DNA of 64,000 nucleotides from SKVJ01 sp964578745 (GTDB lineage: Bacteria > Chloroflexota > Dehalococcoidia > GIF9 > AB-539-J10). Both the position numbers and the translations under genes were made by a program. The DNA is taken from NCBI GenBank assembly GCA_964578745.1, contig CAZODZ010000001.1:1-64000 (forward strand), given 5' to 3'. A model generated the notes under the pieces. That model did no database searches. It was given only the letters and a program-made list of their open reading frames with translations, and was not told the DNA's origin. Shown here in pieces: positions 17,605-26,362 of the stretch (the stretch's first letter is position 1; each line of letters opens with the position of its first letter).

Positions 17605-17824
17605 TGACCCTCCATAGCCAGCGCTGGTGTTGCGACGCCTGTTGTGACGGCCTCGCAATCCAAAGCTGGTGCTGGTGATTCTACCATCCATGCCACGATG
17701 CTCCTAACAATGGCAAGGGGAAGATGCGGCTCCCTGCTATAATACGGTGCTGCTTCACCTGTGTGCGGACCGGGTGTATCCTCAATGTTCTTTCGTGTCA
17801 CCGTGAAATCCGGGAGAGCGCTGT

Positions 17825-19078
17825 ATGTCTGCTAGTCGACAGGCCTCCTTCTTCTACGGCTATGTCATAGTAGCCGCAACTTTCCTTACTAATGTCATCA
17901 CCTTCGGTTGTGGCTTCTATGCCTTCAGTCTCTTTGTCAACCCCCTCCAGAAGGAACTGGGTTGGGGCAGAGGTGACCTGATGGCTGGCTTCACCATATT
18001 CTTTCTCACCACAGGCTTCATTTCGCCGCAGGCTGGAAAGCTGGTCGACCGCTATGGTGCGCGAGTCGTGATGTCGCTGGGCGCGGCCATTGCTGGTGCT
18101 GGCTTCATCGTGCTGTCTTCAGTCACCTCGTTGTGGCAGTACTACCTTGGATACGCGATTGTCGGGCTGGGGATGGCGGGCACTGGCCAGATACCGGGCA
18201 GTGCCGTCGTGTCAAACTGGTTTGAGAAGAAGCGCGGTACCGCCGTTGGCGTTATGGCATCAGGTGTGGGTGTTGGCGGACTCGCACTTTCCCCACTTGT
18301 GGGCCGTGTGTTACTGCCGCAGCTCGGGTGGAGCCGGGCTTTTCTAGTACTTGGTGCCCTTTGCTGGCTGGTTATTGTCCCTCTTGCTCTGTTTGTGATA
18401 AGGACGCGCCCGGAAGAGAAAGGTGCGGTGCCGTATGGCCAGAACCAGGGGTCGTGCCACGATAGTGGAGTCGTGCGTGCCCCGCTCACAGGTGTGTCTC
18501 TCAAGAGAGCGCTGCGCACTTCGTCCTTGTGGCTCATTGTTGCGACCTATTTGCTGAGCCATTTTGCGCAGGTTGGTGCAATTCAGAATCAGGTCCCCTT
18601 CCTTGAAGATGCGGGTTTCCCAATAGCGATCAGTGCTGGTGCGCTCGGGGCTGTCGGGCTTTGTAGCGCGTTCGGGAAGTTCGGCTTTGGCTGGCTCTGT
18701 GACAAGGTGGCCGCGAAATGGGCGCTTGCTCTGGGACTCGTCCTCCAGGTGGTGAGCCTGCTCATTCTTATGAGTGTCGGCCCCGGTTCACCGCCCGTGA
18801 TGGCATGGCTCTATGCTCTGGCAATGGGTATCGGCATTGGTAGCTGGTTGCCCACGATGTCCATGCTTGTGAGTGGCTATTTTGGTCTGGCTGAGTATGG
18901 AGCGATATTCGGCGCAGTCACGATACCGTATGCTGTGGGCAGTGCGGTTGGCCCGTTGGTAGCCGGCAGAATGTACGACCTCTATGGTAACTATGACGCT
19001 GTCTTGATTCTGTTCCTCGTTCTGTATCTTGTCTCAATAGGAACCATTCTTGCTACGCGCCGTCCCAAGCTTGACTGA
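17825..19078 (+). CDS. MFS transporter, oxalate/formate- or monocarboxylate-like
   Basis: 417 residues and 12 predicted membrane segments. The start ATG has GGGAGAG eight bases upstream. The FFYGYVIVAATFL opening and the GLVDRYGAR-like loop between helices 2 and 3 (GKLVDRYGARVV) are typical of the OxlT/monocarboxylate branch. Substrate is probably an organic anion, an inference from subfamily resemblance only. It is a single gene, divergent from the beta-CASP nuclease across 220 bp. Confidence 0.85.
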   Translation: MSASRQASFFYGYVIVAATFLTNVITFGCGFYAFSLFVNPLQKELGWGRGDLMAGFTIFFLTTGFISPQAGKLVDRYGARVVMSLGAAIAGAGFIVLSSVTSLWQYYLGYAIVGLGMAGTGQIPGSAVVSNWFEKKRGTAVGVMASGVGVGGLALSPLVGRVLLPQLGWSRAFLVLGALCWLVIVPLALFVIRTRPEEKGAVPYGQNQGSCHDSGVVRAPLTGVSLKRALRTSSLWLIVATYLLSHFAQVGAIQNQVPFLEDAGFPIAISAGALGAVGLCSAFGKFGFGWLCDKVAAKWALALGLVLQVVSLLILMSVGPGSPPVMAWLYALAMGIGIGSWLPTMSMLVSGYFGLAEYGAIFGAVTIPYAVGSAVGPLVAGRMYDLYGNYDAVLILFLVLYLVSIGTILATRRPKLD

Positions 19079-19243
19079 AGCAGTTGTCACGGGGTGACTG
19101 GACTCACTTCGCGCTGGCGCATATACTTCGGCAGGGGCTGGGCATATCCATACGCACCTGTAAAGGTACGTGTGCCCGCACCGGTGCATATGCCGGTAGT
19201 CTCCTTGCGCCGGTGGCCTGTTGTACTTCGGCGAGGTAGGAAA

Positions 19244-19513
19244 ATGGAAACTGTCGTCGCGAAAGTGATCTCGCAGAAGGGGCACTGCGAGGCAGGGCAT
19301 CGTGTAGGCGACGAGTTTGTCATAGGCCAGTCGACACCCTGTCGCATGTGCTCATGGGCCTTCTGCGCGATTTTCCCATTCTCACAGGTCCTGCAGTTCG
19401 GCGCGTCATTCCCCTGGGAACCGGAGCCCGGCTTGTCCCGGGTGGCGTGCCCGGATCCCGATAACCCCGTGGTGTTCGAGCTGCGCAGGGTAGAGGCACG
19501 CGGGACGCCATGA
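19244..19513 (+). CDS. TIGR04076 family small cysteine-rich protein
   Basis: 89 residues from the ATG at 19244 (GAGGTAGG upstream); the longer reading frame has no family match before this point. It follows the TIGR04076 pattern closely: KVISQKGHCEAGHRVGDEF, PCRMCSWAFCAIFP, FGASFPW and VACPDPDNPVVFEL. Six cysteines suggest metal binding or redox sensitivity, but the function is unknown. Its stop overlaps the next start by four bases (ATGA), so translation is coupled with the DUF502 gene. Confidence 0.85.
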   Translation: METVVAKVISQKGHCEAGHRVGDEFVIGQSTPCRMCSWAFCAIFPFSQVLQFGASFPWEPEPGLSRVACPDPDNPVVFELRRVEARGTP

Positions 19514-20316
19514 GGCATTTCGCATGCCGGTCGCGCATAACGCCCGGCCAGGATCGCATCGAAGCTGACGGAACGACGAAACGTGTCGTTGCCAGCCTCA
19601 AGCGCACCCGTCAGAAGGCGCGGCATAAGGCATTCTGGGCCTGGGTCGGAAAGCGACTGCGTGACTACCTCGTGGCTGGCATCCTCGTGGTCGTGCCTAT
19701 CGGGGCTACGATCCTGATACTGAAGTGGCTCTTCGAGTGGGTCGACTCGATACTACAGCCGATCATCCGTACGTTTGTAGGCAGGCCCATCTACGGCCTC
19801 GGTTTCGGCATTACGGTTCTTGGGATCCTCATCGCCGGTCTCATGGTGACCCAGTTCGGCGGGAAGCGCGTTGTGCAGATTCTGGAATCGCTTCTGGGGC
19901 GAGTGCCGGTTGTGCGCCCCATGTACTACGGCATAAAGCAGATTCTGGAGAGCTTCGCGGCGCCACGCGAGACCGGATTCATGCAGGTAGTCCTCGTTGA
20001 GTTTCCACGTAAAGGGATACGCACGCTCGGCTTCATCACGAACGAAGAGTTCGATGCGTCCGGACAGAAGCTTCTCAATATCTTCATTCCTACCGCCCCG
20101 AACCCGACGTCCGGGTTCCTCGAAATCATGCGCGAGGAGGAAGTCCTGCGCACCGACATACCGGTTGACGATGCGTTGAAGATGATAGTATCTGCGGGGC
20201 GTATTTCCCTTAAGAAGGTGAATGCTCGCATATCGAACAACCACGATGACGTGGTAATCGGGCGTGAAGAGGAAGAAGAGGAAATAGCGCAGCGGCACGG
20301 CGGCAGCCAACTATAA
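19510..20316 (+). CDS. DUF502 membrane protein
   Basis: 268 residues. A basic N-terminus (about 50 residues) precedes two membrane segments (about 54-75 and 93-115) and the conserved DUF502 core: PIYGLGFGITVLGILIAG, LLGRVPVVRPMYYGIKQ, VVLVEFPRKGIRTLGFIT, then FIPTAPNPTSGF. The C-terminus ends with an acidic EEEEEE patch. The family is widespread and uncharacterised; plant homologues are linked to membrane trafficking (COV1). It is translationally coupled to the upstream small protein. Confidence 0.88.
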   Translation: MRHFACRSRITPGQDRIEADGTTKRVVASLKRTRQKARHKAFWAWVGKRLRDYLVAGILVVVPIGATILILKWLFEWVDSILQPIIRTFVGRPIYGLGFGITVLGILIAGLMVTQFGGKRVVQILESLLGRVPVVRPMYYGIKQILESFAAPRETGFMQVVLVEFPRKGIRTLGFITNEEFDASGQKLLNIFIPTAPNPTSGFLEIMREEEVLRTDIPVDDALKMIVSAGRISLKKVNARISNNHDDVVIGREEEEEEIAQRHGGSQL

Positions 20317-20367
20317 GTGTGACGTCCGGCTCTGTTCCTGCTGTCCGCCGTTCAAAGGAGGGCGGTT

Positions 20368-20984
20368 GTGGATCTCAAGAAGTACGAGGTGCCAGTCGAA
20401 AAGCTCCGCTGGTACTGCGACCCGGCGCAATTCGAGTTCGACGGCACTGATAGCGTGGCGTCACTGCAGGAGTTCATCGGCTAGGACCGGGCTATCCGTT
20501 GGTGGTGTGGATGGCGACAGCGCTTCGTGTGCAGAGCTGTATGCACTATTGTCGAGTCTGTCGGAGTTGCCATTGCGCCAGGATCTCGCAGTGACTGGCT
20601 CGATCAACCAGCGCGGGGGAAGTGCAGCCCATTGGAGGCGTCAATCAGAAGATAGAAGGGTTCTTCCGGGTGTGCCGCACCAAAGGGCTCACCGGCACCC
20701 AGGGAGTATTGATTCCGCGCCGCAACCTCAACAATCTCATGCTACGTGAAGATGTTATCGAAGCGGTTCGCGAGGGCAAGTTCCATGTGTATGCGGTAGA
20801 TAGTGTGGACGATGGTATCACTATCATGACTGGTCGTAGTGCGGGCCAGCGTTGCAGGGATGGGTCATTCCCTGAGCGGTCAGTAAATGGAATGGTGGTG
20901 AAAAGGCTGAGATCGATGGCGACACGCCTGCGCGAGTATCAGAGGCACGAAAAGGAATCGGCGGAGTCTGTACGAGGCTCCTGA
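20368..20984 (+). pseudogene. Lon-type ATP-dependent protease pseudogene with large internal deletion
   Basis: A GTG start with AAGGAGG (20355-20362) opens 38 codons of the N-terminus of a Lon-like (LonB/PF13654) protease, ending at a TAG (20482-20484). Reading through that stop gives DRAI, as expected if CAG became TAG. Immediately afterwards, in another frame, the C-terminal proteolytic domain begins at GGVDGDSAS (catalytic Ser). A further one-base insertion near 20615 shifts frame again before PIGGVNQKIEGFF (catalytic Lys) and VLIPRRNLNNLMLREDVIEA, running to a stop at 20984. Intact homologues are about 800 residues, so the whole ATPase region is lost. The product cannot be made as one chain. 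Confidence 0.85.
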
Positions 20985-21050
20985 CGGTGAGATGGGCAGC
21001 CCATGAAGCACGGGCGCGCCTGGTAGAGGCTGCGCTGGGTAGGAGATGGC

Positions 21051-21935
21051 ATGTCGCGGCAAGTCGGCCTTCTTATTCTTGGCATAGCCGCCATCTCGTC
21101 CGCCGCTGTACTGGTGAGACTCGCAGATGCTCCTTTTCTCGTCATCGCTGCGTTTCGGCTGATGATCGCCTCTGCACTACTGGCACCTGCCGGCATGGTC
21201 TGTTCACGGGACCAGATGACCGCACTTCTGAAGAGTACGCCGCTGCTCGTGATCGCAGCGGGTGCATGCCTGGCGCTGCACTTCGCTCTCTGGATTGCTT
21301 CACTGTCATATACAACGGTTGCAAGCTCAGTGGTGCTCGTGACGGCTAACCCGTTGTTCGTTGCTCTCGCTTCCCGCGTGCTCTTTGGTGAGCGCCTCAA
21401 ACGGTGGACCTTTGTTGGCATCGGAGTGAGCATTGTTGGCGCGGCACTGATTGCTCGGTCGGCCTGTGGCTCCGGTGCGAGTGCTCTCGTGGGAGATGCA
21501 CTGGCTCTGGCCGCCGCGCTCGCGATGGCTGTCTATCTGCTTATCGGTCGCAGGCTCCGTCCTACTGTTGGTCTTCTACCTTATTCCACGCTGGTCTTCG
21601 GTATTGCTGCCCTGCTTCTAGGGACAGGCGTCCTTGGCTTTGGCTTACCGGTCACGGGCTATAGCGGAACGACCTATCTGGCAATGGTGCTACTGGCTCT
21701 TGTACCACAGCTGGTAGGTCATATGACACTCAACTGGGCGCTGCGCTTTCTACCCGCGACAATGGTCACAATCGCGATACTTGGGGAACCCGTTGGCGCC
21801 ACTGCTCTTGCTGCGGTGGTCCTCGGTGAATTGCCTCAGACGCTTGAGGTTGTCGGAGGTGTGCTCATCCTCGGCGGTATAGCTGTTGCGTATCTGCGCG
21901 GTGGCCTGTCGTCTTGGGCTGATGTTGCGACATGA
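21051..21935 (+). CDS. EamA/DMT-superfamily transporter
   Basis: 294 residues, ten hydrophobic segments in two EamA halves. The ATG is preceded by AGGAGATGGC. Key features are FRLMIASALLAP, FVALASRVLFGERLKRWTFVG at the end of half one and AILGEPVGATALAAVVLGE in half two, where the conserved GEP is clear. An exporter of small metabolites is expected; substrate unknown. It sits directly after the Lon pseudogene and is otherwise alone. Confidence 0.87.
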   Translation: MSRQVGLLILGIAAISSAAVLVRLADAPFLVIAAFRLMIASALLAPAGMVCSRDQMTALLKSTPLLVIAAGACLALHFALWIASLSYTTVASSVVLVTANPLFVALASRVLFGERLKRWTFVGIGVSIVGAALIARSACGSGASALVGDALALAAALAMAVYLLIGRRLRPTVGLLPYSTLVFGIAALLLGTGVLGFGLPVTGYSGTTYLAMVLLALVPQLVGHMTLNWALRFLPATMVTIAILGEPVGATALAAVVLGELPQTLEVVGGVLILGGIAVAYLRGGLSSWADVAT

Positions 21936-21963
21936 TCTTGCGGGAACGAAGCTGACTGTATTG

Positions 21964-22998
21964 CTACGCGACCCTCAACACCGGCGCATATACGTTGAAG
22001 GTCATTGTGTCGACCCAGCCGGCTTCGGTATCCACGTCCAGCTCGCCGCCCTCGTCTCGAGTCAGAGCAGATGCGCTGGACAATATAATGTCGCTGGGAT
22101 CTGTGACAATGTCATCGATGCTGAACACAATCAACACCAGCTCGCCCGCCGCATCAAATCCGTAGGTTGAGGCTATGTCAACCGAGATGATCCCGGTGTC
22201 TATCTCACTGGTGAGCGTGCGCGCGCGCGCAAGCACACCTGGGACAACTTCAATTGCCGTCAGCACATCTTCGTCGTAGTCGAGGGTGAACGACACTTCC
22301 CCGACGCCTTTGAGGTTCTCTCCCACCACTGGCACCAGAACCTCGCCCTTGCCTATGATGTCCGTTCCGCTATCATCGGCTAGTGCGGCCGAGATAATGA
22401 CAACGCCAATCACAACTGCGGTCAGGACACCGAGGACCGCGCTGCTCACGGTGATGGCTTTCCTGGCCTCGGGGTTGCGTGCCTCACGGACGAGTGCAAA
22501 GAGTCGTTCCGGTACGGAGATGCCTGGAAACTCTGCGGAATGGCCCTTCTGGAAGGGGTTGTACTCCTCTTCGTCTGCGGGCTCTGCCTCGCCATGTGCT
22601 CTGAGGTCTGCAGGCGACTCAGCTGAAATGGCGCGCTCAAGTTCGGCACGCCGCGCACTTGCCTCCTCAAGCTTGGAGCGTAACTTGTCCTCTTCACGAG
22701 CGTATCTTTCTTCGTTTGGCTTTCCCTGCTCGCGGCGCGCCTGAAAGGCAGCCAGCTTGGTTGATGCGTCAGCTTCTCTGCGGCGCGCCTCGCTCAGCCG
22801 GCTGCGCAACGAGTTACGTATGTCCTCCACAGCCCTGTTGACGGCTTTGAGACGTGACCTGTAGTCGGAAATGGTAGAGTCGTAGTGGCCCTGCGTAATT
22901 GTGCCTTCATCCAGAAGTTCGTCGAGCCTCTCTATCTGGCGTTGCACGTATCTGCGAATCTTAAGGGTTTCCCTGAGCTGCTTTAGAGGTCTTGCCAC
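21964..22998 (-). CDS. Coiled-coil, single-pass protein with extracellular cohesin-like domain
   Basis: 344 residues from a GTG at 22998 (GAGGGA upstream). Residues about 5-130 are charged and heptad-rich, predicted coiled coil. Residues 181-206 form the only membrane segment. The outer part (about 217-344) resembles a cohesin-type beta sandwich: VLVPVVGENLKGVGEVSFTL, then DYDEDVLTAIEVVPG, a glycine-rich middle and LVLIVFSIDD. Cohesins bind dockerins in cellulosomes, but cohesin-like domains occur widely in non-cellulolytic bacteria and archaea. No dockerin was seen in the window. A surface attachment role is inferred. Confidence 0.72.
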   Translation of the reverse strand: MARPLKQLRETLKIRRYVQRQIERLDELLDEGTITQGHYDSTISDYRSRLKAVNRAVEDIRNSLRSRLSEARRREADASTKLAAFQARREQGKPNEERYAREEDKLRSKLEEASARRAELERAISAESPADLRAHGEAEPADEEEYNPFQKGHSAEFPGISVPERLFALVREARNPEARKAITVSSAVLGVLTAVVIGVVIISAALADDSGTDIIGKGEVLVPVVGENLKGVGEVSFTLDYDEDVLTAIEVVPGVLARARTLTSEIDTGIISVDIASTYGFDAAGELVLIVFSIDDIVTDPSDIILSSASALTRDEGGELDVDTEAGWVDTMTFNVYAPVLRVA

Positions 22999-23522
22999 TT
23001 GTGTATTCCCTCGTGACTTGAATGCTCTATTGTATCCGACTATGCTCCCCGGCACACTTCTGCGCGTGAACGGATGCAGAAAGACTGGCGCTGCAGTTTG
23101 TTGTTTCTGCCTGTTTCACGGCAGCTCTCCGCCGCTAGGCAGGTGCTTACAGGCGACGCGTCGGAATGCCTTGCCCGCGTCAAGAAAACGTACGTCAACA
23201 AACTCATGTCCTCTCTGGGTGCCTTGTACTGTGCGGGAAAAGTCGGAGGCACGCTGGGGACTGGTGTCTTCGGCCATCTGACTGCTCGAGATGTTGCTGG
23301 CAGCTGGCCTCTGCCACTCTCTCTGTTCCTCCCCTGGCCCTGTCTTCGGTCGGGAAGTGCTCAAAATTGCATTGATGGTGGCTGAGCCGGATACGCTGTG
23401 GCAGAGTTTGAACGAGGCTCCTTCGCTCTTCTGGGATGGTTGGCTTTTGCACCCACACTGAAGCCACATTATGGTGTCCCATTCTAGGATGTCGACGGCG
23501 GTTGCCCGCTGTACCCTTTTCT
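22999..23522. other. Gap without a supported gene
   Basis: 524 bp. Short open frames on both strands have no SD, no recognisable family and no coding-like composition. Nothing structural stands out beyond short imperfect repeats. Confidence 0.5.
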
Positions 23523-24239
23523 TTACTCGTTAAGGGACTGGAGTAGTGCAGGAAGTTCCTCGAGAGACGAAATGTGGGTGTACTCGGCGGTGTCCCCGTG
23601 AGACAGACTCTGGCGTTCGATCAGCACGGGGGTTATTCCAGCGCGCAGTGCCCCTGCATAGTCGACCCATGGCTCATCGCCTACGTGCACCGCCTCTTCA
23701 GGGCGTGCACCTGCACGTTCAAGGGCCTTGTGGAATATGGACTGCTCGGGCTTGCTGGCACCGCCCACTTCCGATGATGTGATAGAGAAGTCGATGATAT
23801 CACCAAGACCGAGTCTCTCAACCAGCGGCTGAAGTGGGCGGTTCATGTTCGAGATGATGGCAGTCGTGAAGCCTAGCTGTCTCAGTCTCTGCAGCGAAGG
23901 TCGTACATCATCAAATACGATGAAACGTGCGCTCTTCGCCATTTCGCGTACTCGCCGGACGACTGTCATCGTTATCTGCTCGTTCAGCGGTTCAAGTCCG
24001 GCGCTGCGCATCATGATGTCGTTGTATCTCAGGAACGCCTCGTGGTCGTCGTCCTCTGCCCACTGAATCGGTCGCCCTTCGGGCAGGCGTCCCTCGGCGG
24101 CCAGTATCCCTCTGAGTGCGTGTTCAGCATCTATCTCGATGCCGACTTCGCGGAGCGCCTCTACGCACATCGTGTGGCGGTCTGGTTCCATACGTACGAG
24201 GGTATTGACCCAGTCTAGAAAAACGGTGGTCTTGCGCAT
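23523..24239 (-). CDS. HAD-superfamily hydrolase with altered motif I
   Basis: 238 residues with a HAD core and a helical cap. Motif I is FLDWVNTL: the nucleophile Asp is present but the second Asp (general acid/base) is replaced by Val, as in the DWAGT arrangement of phosphonatases. Motif II is in IISNMN, motif III the lysine of ASKPEQSIF, and motif IV VHVGDEPWVDYAGA. The phosphonatase branch uses a cap lysine for catalysis; whether it is present here is not clear. Phosphomonoesterase or phosphonate-type C-P chemistry are both possible. Confidence 0.85.
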   Translation of the reverse strand: MRKTTVFLDWVNTLVRMEPDRHTMCVEALREVGIEIDAEHALRGILAAEGRLPEGRPIQWAEDDDHEAFLRYNDIMMRSAGLEPLNEQITMTVVRRVREMAKSARFIVFDDVRPSLQRLRQLGFTTAIISNMNRPLQPLVERLGLGDIIDFSITSSEVGGASKPEQSIFHKALERAGARPEEAVHVGDEPWVDYAGALRAGITPVLIERQSLSHGDTAEYTHISSLEELPALLQSLNE

Positions 24240-24374
24240 CTGCGGACGCCTCCTCGCGGGGCTACCTTGTCCAACTGTATTGACAGTCGTGTACGACCAT
24301 GATATTGTTTCCTCAGCTCCGAGTAGCTAAGCTGAGCCGGGTGTCTCGCATATGCGGGAAGTGTGGTGGTGAGG

Positions 24375-25145
24375 TTACTCGGGGCTTTTTTCATCTGTCG
24401 ATGAGTTCTCTCCGTTGGCGTGTGGCTCCTTCGCCCTGTTTATGGCACGTCTCGCTGTCACCCTCTGGCGTCGATACCACTGGTCCACCGTCTCGACTGC
24501 CTCGTCAATGTCGTCCACGATGAGGAGCAGCCTCAGGTCGCTCTCACTGATGTAGCCCTTGCGAAGGGTACATCCGCGCAGCCATGTCAGGAGGCCATTC
24601 CAGTAGGCAGTGCTGTACAGAATGACCGGAAACGGCTTCATCTTGTGCGTCTGTATCAGACAGAGTATCTCAGTGAGTTCGTCAAGCGTTCCTATACCAC
24701 CGGGCATGATGATGAATGCCGTGGCGTATTTGGCGAGCATTACCTTGCGAACAAAGAAGTGGTTGAACGTCACCGATAGCGTGGTGTACGGGTTTGCGCT
24801 CTGTTCCTCTGGCAGGTCGATATTGAGGCCGACAGACCTGACGCCTGCTGCAAGCGCTCCCTTGTTCGCGGCTTCCATGATTCCCGGTCCTCCGCCAGTG
24901 ATGATCGAGTATCCGAGCTTGCCCAGCCGGCGGCAGAGTTCCTCGGTTGTGTGGTAGAGCGGGTCACCGCTGTGGATGCGGGCAGAACCATAGATGGTAA
25001 CCGCAGGCTCGACACCGGACAGCCTGTCGAATCCCTCGACCAGCTCTCCGATGATACGAAACATCCGCCAGGACTCTTCCTTGGCGAAATCATTTATCTC
25101 GTAGCCTTGCTGACGCCGGTTCTCCTCGTCGCGTCGTAGCTTCAT
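24375..25145 (-). CDS. LOG-family nucleotide 5'-monophosphate phosphoribohydrolase-like protein
   Basis: 256 residues of the TIGR00730 Rossmann fold. Diagnostic motifs are ITGGGPGIMEAANKGA and the PGGIGTLDELTE signature, with a preceding VTIYGSAR strand. LOG enzymes hydrolyse nucleoside monophosphates to base and ribose-5-phosphate; old annotations as lysine decarboxylase are wrong. The N-terminal 25 residues are charged. Its start overlaps the stop of the PH-domain gene (25142) by four bases, so the two are translationally coupled. Confidence 0.9.
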   Translation of the reverse strand: MKLRRDEENRRQQGYEINDFAKEESWRMFRIIGELVEGFDRLSGVEPAVTIYGSARIHSGDPLYHTTEELCRRLGKLGYSIITGGGPGIMEAANKGALAAGVRSVGLNIDLPEEQSANPYTTLSVTFNHFFVRKVMLAKYATAFIIMPGGIGTLDELTEILCLIQTHKMKPFPVILYSTAYWNGLLTWLRGCTLRKGYISESDLRLLLIVDDIDEAVETVDQWYRRQRVTARRAINRAKEPHANGENSSTDEKSPE

Positions 25146-25528
25146 GCGAGTATGTGCTCCATTATCATCATGTGTGCCAGATGGGCTTTGTCCCCCCCGC
25201 GGAACTCGAACGTCTTTACACCCTCACCTGCTATCGTCACCGCTAGGACGTCGCTGACGAAGAAACCTTTCGAAATAAAGAATCCCTTGTTGTCTTCGCT
25301 CGCAACGGATGAGATACGGCTGTATGGTATGCTGACCATCGCCTTTCTGTTCTTCATGAATTCCTTGTCGTAGTAGATGATTCGCTTGTCGGTGATACCC
25401 AGGAAACCGGTGCCGCGTCCCTTGAGGTCGAACACTGCGCGAATACGTTCGTCAGGCAGGCACACAGCCTCTATCTTCTCAAGCTGTTCCCTCTTGTCGA
25501 CATACATGTCGCCAGCGTATTGAGGCAT
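25142..25528 (-). CDS. Bacterial PH-domain protein
   Basis: 128 residues from the ATG at 25528, which has AAAGGAG upstream; the longer frame is not supported. The pattern KIEAVCLPDERIRAVFDLKG, GFLGITDKRIIYYDKEF and VSIPYSRISSVASED followed by an amphipathic C-terminal helix is the bPH (YokE-like) fold. Such domains bind lipids or proteins; the role is unknown. It is the first gene of a two-gene unit with the LOG-type enzyme. Confidence 0.8.
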   Translation of the reverse strand: MPQYAGDMYVDKREQLEKIEAVCLPDERIRAVFDLKGRGTGFLGITDKRIIYYDKEFMKNRKAMVSIPYSRISSVASEDNKGFFISKGFFVSDVLAVTIAGEGVKTFEFRGGDKAHLAHMMIMEHILA

Positions 25529-26362
25529 GGCAACTCCTTTCGTGGTAGCAGGGGCATGCAAATCGTAGAGGCAGCCTGTCTGGGTGTCAACATCCCGGTG
25601 CTGTGCGACCACGGCAGTCAGCACTCTGCAACCTTTCGCAACCGGCTGTAGTCAAGTCATCGCGCACTAGCGAGCCCAGTGGCTGATGCCACTCGGGCGG
25701 AGACGCCCTGCTGGGTGTTGTCTCTGTAACAGGCAGGGTCGCTGCATTCTCAATCCGCAACCTCTCTTCGACCAAGAGTGATGCATGAACCCGCTACGCA
25801 TGTCCCTCTCTGTGAGAACGTCTGGCCTGTCGAATGCGAACACTCTCGTGGCCGAAGCAATGTACGTGCAAAGCATGATGTCCACTGTTTCTTCGTGCCT
25901 GCAGGGTAGCACACCTCCGCAGACAACTGTGACCACCCTTGAGCGGTTGGGAGCAAGGGCATGACAAAGCGGTTGTACCCCCGGTTTCTGTTACACCTGA
26001 GGGTATCCTCAGCAGGTGATGTCGCCAGTGCAGCAACATGTCGGAGTCTCCTTATGATAAGAGCCCCCTGGCGTGTCTGAGTCTGCTGTAGTATGACCTC
26101 TGTGTGATACTCACGCTGACATCAGTGGGGCCACAAGGTGGCGACTCTGCACCGCGGGGCTGTCTTTGTTTGAAGATTGGCCGCATCCCCGTCGCGGCCA
26201 AAACAGTCAGCCGGTGCATAGCAGCCAGCTGCGAGCCGGGAATACAGCAACCGTGAACAACAGCGGTGGCATTCTCTCAGCGAATGCGGTGGTGAGAAGT
26301 CCATCATCGAGTCGGTTGAACATTGCGTTAATGGATAAGGTGCAGGAGATGGTCCTGCACGG
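25529..26362. other. Long gap without a supported gene
   Basis: 834 bp between the PH-domain gene and the ABC-F gene. A perfect 6-bp hairpin with a four-base loop (25997-26012) is the only distinct structure. The short open frames have no SD or family. I looked for RNase P, tmRNA and SRP RNA signatures and saw none, but an unrecognised RNA is possible. Confidence 0.5.

Noticed and set aside
23116..23469. 117-codon minus-strand frame in the gap before the cohesin-like gene
   Set aside because: No SD or recognised family; polar, low-complexity composition. Kept only as part of the gap note.
25529..26362. Possible structural RNA (RNase P, tmRNA, SRP) in the long gap
   Set aside because: None of the conserved core sequences was seen on either strand.
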